Part shown: positions 8,694 through 15,398 of the stretch, piece after piece
Position numbering within the stretch: position 1 is the stretch's first letter
Layout: every line of letters begins with the position of its first letter
NCBI GenBank assembly: GCA_030066595.1
Contig: JASJBI010000052.1
Coordinates: 1 to 36,644, forward strand
From: Alphaproteobacteria bacterium
Lineage (GTDB): Bacteria > Pseudomonadota > Alphaproteobacteria > JAJFFI01
Length of the DNA stretch: 36,644 bases
Direction of reading: 5' to 3'
Position numbers and translations under genes: made by a program
The notes under the pieces: model-generated
What the model was told of the DNA's origin: nothing
The model's database searches: none
What the model saw: the letters and a program-made list of their open reading frames with translations, nothing else

Positions 8694-9894
8694 GGACCGC
8701 CTCCTCGACATGGACTTCATAGGCGGTGCAGGGATCGACCCCGGCGACGCAGAGCTCCGCAGCCTCGCGCAGCGAGGTGCCGCGGCGCGCGGTCAAGGAC
8801 TTCAGGCCCTGCGCCAGGACGCCCGCGGGGTGAAAGTTCCAGTCGGTGGGCGCCAGGATTTCGTACCGGCTGATCAGTCCGTCTTCGATCCGGGTCAGGT
8901 GAAAGAGCCAGCCCCGGGCGGTCTCGACGGCCGCATGACCCTGACCGCCGTCTCGGCTGCCTGCGGCCACGGGCGTGGTCGTCTCGATCTCGTCGGACAG
9001 CGCCTTGAGCGCCTCGGGGGCAAGCGCGATGTCCAGGATCCGTGCCGCCACCCGGGCCAGGAGCCCGCACCCGTGGGCGCTTCGGATGTCGGCGATCAGG
9101 GGATGATCCCAGTGGCGCTCCACCGGCCCGGTCTCCGCTATCCTGCCGTCGATATCGGGCGACACGGCGAAGCTGCCGCTGTCCTGCGCACCGATGCGCT
9201 CGGCGATACGATCCCAATCGGGCGTGCCCAGCCGCCGGACTTCGGCGGCGCCAAGCCCTTCCAGCCCGTTCGCGCGAATGGCCTCGAGGCAGCGCGCCGT
9301 CGATGTCCCGGCCGTCTGAAGCCAGCGATCCAGCGTCTCCAGGCCGTCGAGATCGCGAAAGGCGCGCTCGGGTTCCGCGCCGTCGAGCGCCTCGGCGACA
9401 AGGGCCCGCACCCGCTCAAGCATGCCGGCGAGCCGATTGTTGTCGGGCTCGAGCGCACCGCCGCCAAGTGTCAGCCAGTCATCATGCGGAAAGAGGCAAC
9501 TGATGCAATCAGCCGACAGCTTGCGCAGCTCGACCAGCGCCGGAAGCTCCGGGGGGAGATTGAGCAGCTCGGGCCAGTCCAGCAGGATCCGACGCGCGTT
9601 CTCGGCCATGGATTCGGCCAGAACGAGCAGCCGCCGGGCGGCCGTCTGAGCCCTGGGCGCTGCGATGCCGAGGGCGCGCTCGCAGGCCTCGAGGCCGGCG
9701 ACGCCCTGCGCCTGGCCGCAGAGCGAATAGATGAGCGGCAGCAAGCGGACCGCCTCGGCCGGCGGCCGGCCCCGCAAGAGGGCGCTTGCCGCGAGCCGGC
9801 GTTTCGACTCGACCGCCACATCGGCGACGACCCCGTCGGACGCTCGAAGGCGAATGACGAACTTGCCTTCCAGTCCCGATGCGTGCGTTTCCAT
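8686..9894 (-). CDS. hupK: HupK-type hydrogenase accessory protein
   Basis: 402-aa paralogue of the [NiFe]-hydrogenase large subunit that has lost its active-site pattern. Where large subunits have RICGVC it has SLCGQAQ (one cysteine, Cys59), and where they have DPCxxC it has DPCTAY (Cys389 only). This degenerate pattern is the mark of HupK, thought to act as a scaffold during assembly of the Fe(CN)2CO cofactor in alpha- and betaproteobacterial uptake hydrogenases. GRAVY and length agree with HupK. Here it sits with hypA and hypB, preceded by a cytochrome c and a hemerythrin, and serves a Hyb-type structural operon rather than the usual HupSL type. Starts with ATG 44 bp downstream of the cytochrome c stop. 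Confidence 0.85.
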   Translation of the reverse strand: METHASGLEGKFVIRLRASDGVVADVAVESKRRLAASALLRGRPPAEAVRLLPLIYSLCGQAQGVAGLEACERALGIAAPRAQTAARRLLVLAESMAENARRILLDWPELLNLPPELPALVELRKLSADCISCLFPHDDWLTLGGGALEPDNNRLAGMLERVRALVAEALDGAEPERAFRDLDGLETLDRWLQTAGTSTARCLEAIRANGLEGLGAAEVRRLGTPDWDRIAERIGAQDSGSFAVSPDIDGRIAETGPVERHWDHPLIADIRSAHGCGLLARVAARILDIALAPEALKALSDEIETTTPVAAGSRDGGQGHAAVETARGWLFHLTRIEDGLISRYEILAPTDWNFHPAGVLAQGLKSLTARRGTSLREAAELCVAGVDPCTAYEVHVEEAVHA

Positions 9895-9938
9895 CGCTAT
9901 GGCTCACCTCGCGTGGCGCCGGCGGGGCTTGGGGCGGA

Positions 9939-10403
9939 TTACTCGCTGAGCTTCTTGAGCTCCGCGATGATGGTCGCGCGTTGCTTGGAATCGGAGATGC
10001 CGACCAGCGTCTTCTTGGTCCCCGGCAGGAACCGGTTAGGCTTGGTCAGATACTTGTCCAGCTCGTCCTCGGTCCAGTCGCCCTGCGCCTGCGACAGCGC
10101 TCGCGAATAGGCGAACCAGCGCGCCCGCCCCTTTTCCGCGCCGACGATGCCCCACAGACCCGGAGCCACCCGATACGGCCCGTTCCGTTCGATGCTGTGG
10201 CAGACGACGCACTGCCCCAGCGGACCCTCCACCCCGGTCACCGGCGCCTTGAAGGCGTGCGGCTCGGCGATCGGCCCATAGGACAGCTTCACGATCGAGC
10301 CGGTCTCGCGCGGCTGCTCGGTCTCGAGCCCCCAAACGACACCGGCAAGGAAAATGACAACCACCCCTGCCGCGACGAGGAAAGACATCATCTGGCGTTT
10401 CAT
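9939..10403 (-). CDS. Membrane-anchored c-type cytochrome lacking the methionine ligand
   Basis: 154-aa protein with an N-terminal membrane helix (residues 6-25, no obvious cleavage site) and one class I cytochrome c domain; haem motif CVVCH at residues 65-69. In the family the sixth haem ligand is the methionine of a PGTKM loop. Here the loop reads LPGTKKTLVGI, with Lys131 (codon at 10011-10013) in that place, and no methionine occurs after residue 6. Its ATG overlaps the hemerythrin stop in ATGA, and GGGAGACGGGA precedes it. Probable roles are electron transfer at the periplasmic face or haem-based sensing linked to the hydrogenase; both are inference. Confidence 0.85.
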   Translation of the reverse strand: MKRQMMSFLVAAGVVVIFLAGVVWGLETEQPRETGSIVKLSYGPIAEPHAFKAPVTGVEGPLGQCVVCHSIERNGPYRVAPGLWGIVGAEKGRARWFAYSRALSQAQGDWTEDELDKYLTKPNRFLPGTKKTLVGISDSKQRATIIAELKKLSE

Positions 10404-10837
10404 TGTCCCGTCTCCCTGGGTGTCCGTCGCAGCGCCTCCGCCGCTTGCCGGCGCAAGAACGTCTCGAAGCCGTGGTCCTTCCCGTCCATATGCCGTCTCA
10501 GCCATTCGCTCAGCTCGGCGGCAAGTTCGATCAGACCCGCTTGATCCTGCGTCTCAAGACTGTCGCGCATCACCAGCGCTCGCTCCATTAATTCGGCATG
10601 CTCGGTGCGATGCGCGTCGTAGTGCGGATAGGCGTAGAGGCGCATGATCAGCTCTTCGGAGTGAAAATGCACGTTGGTGTATTCGACCAGCTTATCGAGC
10701 AGCGCGGCCACATCGTCGGCGCCCTGGTCCTCGCGGACGGCATGCTCGACGGCCTTCAGCAAACGCAGCTGGACACCATGCTCGCCCGCCACGCTTTCGG
10801 CGCTCGGCGCCGTTTCGCCTGTTGCGGTCGGTGCCAT
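10400..10837 (-). CDS. Bacteriohemerythrin-like protein
   Basis: 145-aa four-helix protein with all seven di-iron ligands of hemerythrin recognisable: His20, His57 and Glu61 (HFHSEE), His76 and His80 (HRTEH), His116 and Asp121 (HMDGKD). It has no signal peptide, so it is cytoplasmic. Hemerythrins bind O2 reversibly and can carry, store or sense it. First gene of the operon that continues with cytochrome c, hupK, hypA and hypB, and coupled to the cytochrome by a 4-bp overlap. The position suggests it shields or reports oxygen for hydrogenase maturation (inference). A GGTGGGGGG ribosome site precedes the ATG. Confidence 0.9.
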   Translation of the reverse strand: MAPTATGETAPSAESVAGEHGVQLRLLKAVEHAVREDQGADDVAALLDKLVEYTNVHFHSEELIMRLYAYPHYDAHRTEHAELMERALVMRDSLETQDQAGLIELAAELSEWLRRHMDGKDHGFETFLRRQAAEALRRTPRETGQ

Positions 10838-10940
10838 GTCCCCCCACCCTCGCCGCTCTCGATCCGCCGGCGCCCGGCCGCGCGCCCTGGATCGACTCAG
10901 TCTTGCGCTCAGACAAACTAAGGCAAGGCGGCGGCAAACG

Positions 10941-10958
10941 ATTTGACGTCTGTCAAAT
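10941..10958. promoter_or_regulatory. FNR-type operator between hemerythrin operon and Crp/Fnr gene
   Basis: ATTTGAC-GTCT-GTCAAAT: perfect 7-bp arms around a 4-bp spacer, matching the Crp/Fnr form TTGAN-N4-NTCAA. It lies in the 298-bp divergent region. A TATAAA box on the plus strand sits at the distance expected for a class II FNR-activated promoter, pointing to autoregulation of the regulator gene. Control of the minus-strand operon from the same site is possible. Confidence 0.75.
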
Positions 10959-10979
10959 TCTTGGCCCGGGCAATCTGGC

Positions 10980-10985
10980 TATAAA
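10980..10985 (+). promoter_or_regulatory. Candidate -10 element (TATAAA) of the Crp/Fnr regulator promoter
   Basis: TATAAA, 31 bp from the centre of the 10941-10958 palindrome. A start near 10992 would place the operator at about -42, the class II activator position. The resulting leader would be about 144 nt long. Confidence 0.45.
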
Positions 10986-11135
10986 GTCGGGGATCGTGAG
11001 ATCCGGCGGCGACGACCAAAGCGACATGGAGACCTACTCAGCCGAGCCCAAGTGCACTACACTTCGTGGGCGTTGCCGCATTGGATCTGTAGGCAGCAGG
11101 CTTGAGTTCTTGGGTCAGAGGCGGCGTTAGGGGAC

Positions 11136-11867
11136 ATGGCCAAGATCAAGTGTCAGGTGGACCAATGCGCTTGCAGCGTTTGTCACGTGCTCCAGCGCAG
11201 CGACTGGCGCGTGCTCGCGGGCGATGATCTGGCGATCCTGAGTTCGGGCGTCGCCATGCGCCACTATCGGGCCGGCGAGACCATCTATTGGATGGGTGAT
11301 GCCAATCGCGGGATCCACTGCGTTTCCAGCGGGTTGGTCGGCGTGCGCAAGATCGATGCTGAAGGAAACTCCGTGCTCCTTCGGCTCGGCTATCCCGGCG
11401 ACACACTGGGCTATCGGTCCTTCCTGATGGGAAGCGAGCACAAGACCAGCGCCGAGACGCTCGAGCCGACCGCCCTCTGCCACGTCCGTCCGGAAACCGT
11501 AGCGCAACTCCTGGAGCGCAACCCGTCGCTCGGGCTGCAGTTCCTGCGGCGCGCCTCGGACGAGCTCGAGCAAGCCCACCATGCGATCTTCCAAAGCGTG
11601 ACGCTCTCCAACCGGCAGCGCTTCGTTCATCTGCTGCTGGTGCTGGCGCGGCGCCACGGGCGGCCTCGGCCGGACGGATCGCGCACCATCCGGCTGCCGC
11701 TCTCGCGCGGCGACCTTGCCTCCATGATCGGAACCCGTCACGAAACGTTGTCGCGCATCATCGGACGGCTCGAGGCCGATGGCGTGGCCAACTTCTCGGG
11801 CCGGCTCGTGCACGTGCCCAAGCTCGATGCCTTGGCCGAGGAGCTGGAGCCCGGCATGGCCGCTTGA
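11136..11867 (+). CDS. Crp/Fnr family regulator with FNR-like cysteine pattern
   Basis: 243-aa transcription factor: N-terminal cysteine cluster, cyclic-nucleotide-like beta barrel, dimerisation helix and C-terminal winged helix. Cysteines at 6, 11, 13 and 16 plus Cys115 (TALCHVRPET), which aligns with Cys122 of E. coli FNR (VCEIPFET), could bind an oxygen-labile iron-sulfur cluster. The recognition helix HETLSRIIGR keeps the Glu-x-x-Ser-Arg of FNR, predicting TTGA-type half-sites. Such a palindrome occurs upstream of this gene and another upstream of the hydrogenase operon that follows 150 bp downstream. It is therefore the likely local regulator of hydrogenase genes in response to oxygen or redox state. 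The spacing of the N-terminal cysteines differs from E. coli FNR, so cluster binding is likely but unproven. Confidence 0.9.
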   Translation: MAKIKCQVDQCACSVCHVLQRSDWRVLAGDDLAILSSGVAMRHYRAGETIYWMGDANRGIHCVSSGLVGVRKIDAEGNSVLLRLGYPGDTLGYRSFLMGSEHKTSAETLEPTALCHVRPETVAQLLERNPSLGLQFLRRASDELEQAHHAIFQSVTLSNRQRFVHLLLVLARRHGRPRPDGSRTIRLPLSRGDLASMIGTRHETLSRIIGRLEADGVANFSGRLVHVPKLDALAEELEPGMAA

Positions 11868-11945
11868 TCGGCCTCGGGCCAAGCCACGCGAAGCCCCCCT
11901 TTTGGCGCGCTTGATGCGGCGCCGGCAGCCGCCATTCGCGAGAAT

Positions 11946-11959
11946 TTGACGATCGTCAA
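11946..11959. promoter_or_regulatory. FNR-type operator in front of the hydrogenase operon
   Basis: TTGACGATCGTCAA, a perfect 14-bp palindrome of the Crp/Fnr form, 58 bp upstream of the small-subunit start. If it acts at -41.5 the transcript would begin near 11994, with TAGGCT (11982-11987) as a weak -10. Confidence 0.75.
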
Positions 11960-11974
11960 GGTGGCTGAGCCACC
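11960..11974. promoter_or_regulatory. Second palindrome abutting the hydrogenase FNR-type site
   Basis: GGTGGCT-G-AGCCACC: perfect 7-bp arms around one base, starting at the base after the FNR-type palindrome. It would lie between -34 and -20 of the predicted promoter. It could be a site for a second regulator or an overlapping repressor; function unknown. Confidence 0.5.
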
Positions 11975-12017
11975 GGCCGCGTAGGCTGCGGGCTCGGAGT
12001 CCGGAAGGGGGGCGGCC

Positions 12018-13193
12018 ATGGACGTGACGCACGCGACTCGCGGTCAGGACATCGACTTCGACGCCTGTCTGAGGGAGGGAGCGGACGAACCGTTGCCCGG
12101 TCTCGGCGGGATCACCCGGCGCAGCTTGTTCAAGTTCTGCGCCGGCGTGGCGGCGACCATGGGGCTGCCCGCCGGCGCCGGCATTTCCATGGCCAAGGCG
12201 GCGGCGGCGCCGAGCCGTCCGCCGGTGATCTGGCTGCACGGGCAAGAGTGCACGGGCTGCACGGAGTCGCTGCTGCGATCCTACCACCCGACTCTGGAGA
12301 CACTTCTCCTCGACGTCATCTCGCTCGACTATCACGACACCTTGTGCGTCGGCGCCGGCAAGCAGGCGCTCGACTACAAGCACCAGATGATGGAGAAGCA
12401 CAAGGGCAAATACGTGCTCGTCACCGAAGGCGGCACGCCGACCAAGAACAACGGCATCTACTGCCAGGTCGGCGGGAAGACGCAGATGGAGCTGGTGCGC
12501 GAGGCGGCCGAAGGGGCGGCCGCGATCATCGCCATCGGCTCCTGCGCCTCCTGGGGCGGCATTCAGGCAGCCGATCCCAATCCGACAGGCGCCGTCGGCA
12601 CGCACGAGATCATCCCGGACAAGACCGTCATCAACGTGCCGGGATGTCCGCCGAACCCCTACAACTTCCTCTCCACGGTCCTGTACCTGCTCACCTTCAA
12701 GCGGCCGCCGGAGCTCGACGAAAAGAACCGGCCGAAGTTCGCCTATGGCCGTCTGATCCACGAGAACTGCGAGCGCCGGGCGCATTTCGACGCCGGGCGC
12801 TTCGCGCTCGAGTTCGGCGACGCCGGTCATCGGCAGGGCTTCTGCCTCTACAAGATCGGCTGCAAGGGGCCGGAGACCTACGCCAACTGCCCGGCCATCG
12901 GTTTCGGCGACGTGGGCGAAGGCGCCTGGCCGGTGGGCACCGGGCATCCCTGCTTCGGCTGTACGGAGAAGGAGACGGCCTTCCGCAAACCGATCCACGC
13001 GCTGGCCCAGGTGGCCACCTACACGCCGCCGACGGCCTTCCCGGAGGTCGGCGCGCAGAAGGGTGAAGGGGTCAGCCCGGGTGCGGCCGCCGTGGTCGGC
13101 GGGGCGATCGGCGTGGCCGTGGGCGCCGGGGCCGTGCTGATGAAACAGATGGGAGAAAAGAAGAAGGATTCGGAAGGAACCGGCGCAGCATAG
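12018..13193 (+). CDS. hybO: [NiFe]-hydrogenase small subunit, Hyb type (group 1c-like)
   Basis: 391-aa electron-transfer subunit of a periplasmic, membrane-bound uptake hydrogenase. Twin-arginine signal ITRRSLFKF at residues 32-40. Cluster ligands: proximal Cys78, Cys81, Cys176, Cys210; distal His248, Cys251, Cys276, Cys282; medial Cys291, Cys312, Cys315. A C-terminal hydrophobic helix (about 355-375) anchors it in the membrane. The two extra cysteines that give oxygen-tolerant enzymes a [4Fe-3S] cluster are glycines here (Gly80 in ECTGC, Gly181 in CASWGG), so a standard oxygen-sensitive proximal cluster is predicted. GGAAGGGGGG precedes the ATG. First gene of the operon hybO-A-B-C-D-hypC-hybE, behind an FNR-type site. 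Confidence 0.95.
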   Translation: MDVTHATRGQDIDFDACLREGADEPLPGLGGITRRSLFKFCAGVAATMGLPAGAGISMAKAAAAPSRPPVIWLHGQECTGCTESLLRSYHPTLETLLLDVISLDYHDTLCVGAGKQALDYKHQMMEKHKGKYVLVTEGGTPTKNNGIYCQVGGKTQMELVREAAEGAAAIIAIGSCASWGGIQAADPNPTGAVGTHEIIPDKTVINVPGCPPNPYNFLSTVLYLLTFKRPPELDEKNRPKFAYGRLIHENCERRAHFDAGRFALEFGDAGHRQGFCLYKIGCKGPETYANCPAIGFGDVGEGAWPVGTGHPCFGCTEKETAFRKPIHALAQVATYTPPTAFPEVGAQKGEGVSPGAAAVVGGAIGVAVGAGAVLMKQMGEKKKDSEGTGAA

Positions 13194-13203
13194 GTCCAAG
13201 GCG

Positions 13204-14199
13204 ATGGCACTGAACCGACGAGACTTCTTGAAGTGCGCCGCGTTGGGCGGTGCGGCGGCCGGCACGGCCGCGTCGACGGAGGCGGCCGCCGCCTTCATTC
13301 GTCCGCCCAAGGAGATGCCGCCCAAGGCGGTCGGCATGCTTTACGATTCCACGCTCTGCATCGGCTGCCGGGCCTGCGTCGACGCCTGCAAGGAGGCGAA
13401 CGACATGCCGGTCGAGATGCCGGTGCATCTCAGCGACTGGAACGAGGGCACCTGGGACAGCCCGGAGGACCTGTCGGGCCGGACCCTGAACGTGATCAAG
13501 GCCTACCGGCACGGCACCATGGAAGCCAAGGACCGGGAGACCGACGGCTACGCCTTCGTCAAACGGCACTGCCTGCACTGCGTCGACCCGTCCTGCGTCT
13601 CGGTTTGCCCGGTGAGCGCCATGCGCAAGGACCCCGAGACGGGCATCGTCACCCACGATCCCGACGCCTGCATCGGCTGCCGCTACTGCGTCTACGGCTG
13701 TCCCTTCGGCGTGCCGCAATACGATCTGGACAATCCCTTCGGCAAGATCGCCAAGTGCCAGTTCTGCACCCACCTGCAGGAGAAGGGCCAGACGCCGGCC
13801 TGCTGCGACGTCTGCCCGACCGGCGCGTCGCTGTTCGGCCTGGTGGACGATCTGAAGGAGGAGACCGAGCGCCGGTTCGCCATGCAGCCGGGCACCCTCT
13901 ATCAGTTCCCCCGCGGCAACCTCAGCGAGGACCGGCCGCGGCACGAGGCTCCGGTGCCGAAGTACATCCCCGCGGTCTACGGCCCCAACGAGGCGGGCGG
14001 CACGCAGGTGCACTATCTGTCCGCGGTGGCCTTCGAGAAGCTGGGCCTGCCCAAGCTGCCGAAGCGGTCCTTCGCGCAGGTATCGGAAGGAATCCAGCAC
14101 ACCCTCTACAAGAACTTGATCGCGCCCGCCTTGCTGTTGGCCGGGCTCGCCTTCTTCGCCTGGCGCAACGCCAGAAAGCGCGATCAGGACGAGGCCTGA
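13204..14199 (+). CDS. hybA: Hydrogenase iron-sulfur protein HybA
   Basis: 331-aa periplasmic ferredoxin-like subunit that passes electrons from the small subunit to the quinone-reducing HybB. Tat signal NRRDFLK at residues 4-10. Four cysteine groups for four [4Fe-4S] clusters are visible: CIGCRACVDAC (52-62), CLHCVDPSCVSVC, CIGCRYCVYGC and CQFC...CCDVC. A C-terminal helix LIAPALLLAGLAFFAW followed by basic residues anchors it in the membrane, as in E. coli HybA. Ten bases separate it from hybO. Presence of HybA is what distinguishes Hyb-type from cytochrome-b-linked Hup hydrogenases. Confidence 0.95.
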   Translation: MALNRRDFLKCAALGGAAAGTAASTEAAAAFIRPPKEMPPKAVGMLYDSTLCIGCRACVDACKEANDMPVEMPVHLSDWNEGTWDSPEDLSGRTLNVIKAYRHGTMEAKDRETDGYAFVKRHCLHCVDPSCVSVCPVSAMRKDPETGIVTHDPDACIGCRYCVYGCPFGVPQYDLDNPFGKIAKCQFCTHLQEKGQTPACCDVCPTGASLFGLVDDLKEETERRFAMQPGTLYQFPRGNLSEDRPRHEAPVPKYIPAVYGPNEAGGTQVHYLSAVAFEKLGLPKLPKRSFAQVSEGIQHTLYKNLIAPALLLAGLAFFAWRNARKRDQDEA

Positions 14200-14228
14200 C
14201 CCTGGGGCCGCCAGCAGGAGGACCGAGC

Positions 14229-15389
14229 ATGGCCACAGCGGCGCATCAGCCACTCGCCCGACGGATTTTCACGCCGACCATGATCGTGCTTGCGGCGCTG
14301 GTCGCGGTGGCCGCCTATTTCGTCGCCACGCGGTTCATGTATGGGCTCGGCGCCGTGACCAATCTGAACCAGGGCTACCCCTGGGGCATGTGGGTCGTGG
14401 TCGACATCGTGATCGGCACCGCCTTCGGGTGCGGCGGCTTCGCCATGGCGCTCTTGGTCTACATCTTCAACCGGAATCAGTACCACCGGCTGATGCGGCC
14501 GGCACTGCTCGGCGGTCTGTTCGGCTACACCCTGGCCGGTGTCGCCGTGATGATCGATCTCGGCCGCTATTGGCAGTTCTACAATCTGTTGCTGCCCTGG
14601 TACGCGCAGCCCAGCTCGGTCATGTTCGAGGTCGCGCTGTGCGTGCTGGCTTATGTGATCGTGCTCTGGATCGAGTTCTCGCCCGCGTTCCTGGAGCGGT
14701 TCGGCCTCTACAAGGTGCGCGACTTCCTGCGGCGCTTCATGTTCCTGTTCATCGCGCTGGGCGTCCTCTTGCCGACCATGCACCAGTCCTCGCTGGGCTC
14801 GCTGTTGCTGGTCATGGGCTCACAGCTCTCGCCGCTCTGGTACACGACCTGGCTGCCGCTTATGTTTCTCGTGACCGCGCTGGCCATGGGCTACGCGGTG
14901 GTCATGTTCGAGGCCACCGTGGTCTCCAACACCTTCAACCTGCCCTCCGAACAGCCGATCCTGGCCAAGCTCTCGATCATGGTGGGCTGGATGATGGCCG
15001 GCTTCCTGCTGTTCCGGTTCGCCGAGCTGGCGCTCCGCGGCGACCTCGTGCATGCCTTCGCCGGCGACCTGAACGCGCTGATGTTCTGGATCGAGACCGC
15101 CTTGTTCCTGCTGCCGGTGGCGATCTTCCTGACGCCCGGCGGACGCGAGAGCCAGCGGCTCATGTTCCTCGGCGCGGTGGCGCTGCTGGTCGCCGGATCG
15201 CTCTACCGGCTCGACGCCTACCTGGTCGCCTACACGCCGGTGCAGAACTACACCTACTTCCCGTCGGTGCCAGAGCTGATGGTGACGGTCGGCGTCGTGG
15301 CGCTGGAAATCCTGCTCTACCTGTTGTTCGTCAAGACCCTGCCGGTGCTGCACGCGCACGAGCCGGCGCGCACCCCGAAGGCCCGATAG
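14229..15389 (+). CDS. hybB: Hydrogenase integral membrane subunit HybB (NrfD family)
   Basis: 386-aa polytopic NrfD/PsrC-type membrane protein, with about ten hydrophobic helices, that takes electrons from HybA and reduces quinone. Family segments such as NLNQGYPWGMWVVVDIV near the N-terminus and PTMHQSSLGSLL in the middle are clear. The ATG is chosen because CAGGAGGAC lies 6-7 bases upstream; the frame is open much further upstream but overlaps hybA. No haem-binding motif is present, as expected. In E. coli hydrogenase-2 HybB is also involved in proton-potential coupling. Confidence 0.95.
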   Translation: MATAAHQPLARRIFTPTMIVLAALVAVAAYFVATRFMYGLGAVTNLNQGYPWGMWVVVDIVIGTAFGCGGFAMALLVYIFNRNQYHRLMRPALLGGLFGYTLAGVAVMIDLGRYWQFYNLLLPWYAQPSSVMFEVALCVLAYVIVLWIEFSPAFLERFGLYKVRDFLRRFMFLFIALGVLLPTMHQSSLGSLLLVMGSQLSPLWYTTWLPLMFLVTALAMGYAVVMFEATVVSNTFNLPSEQPILAKLSIMVGWMMAGFLLFRFAELALRGDLVHAFAGDLNALMFWIETALFLLPVAIFLTPGGRESQRLMFLGAVALLVAGSLYRLDAYLVAYTPVQNYTYFPSVPELMVTVGVVALEILLYLLFVKTLPVLHAHEPARTPKAR

Positions 15390-15398
15390 GAGGCTGCC

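Noticed and set aside
8686..9894. Reading hupK as a second hydrogenase large subunit
   Set aside because: Only one cysteine remains at each of the two active-site motifs, so it cannot bind the NiFe centre; this is the HupK pattern.
7870..10110. Long open frame on the plus strand (over 700 codons) opposite hupK, hypA and hypB
   Set aside because: It is antisense to three genes with clear family motifs; its product is Arg/Gly/Pro-rich without any family resemblance, as expected in GC-rich DNA.
11127..13337. Long minus-strand open frame opposite the Crp/Fnr and hybO genes
   Set aside because: Same reason: both opposite-strand genes are certain and the frame has no recognisable domain or ribosome site.
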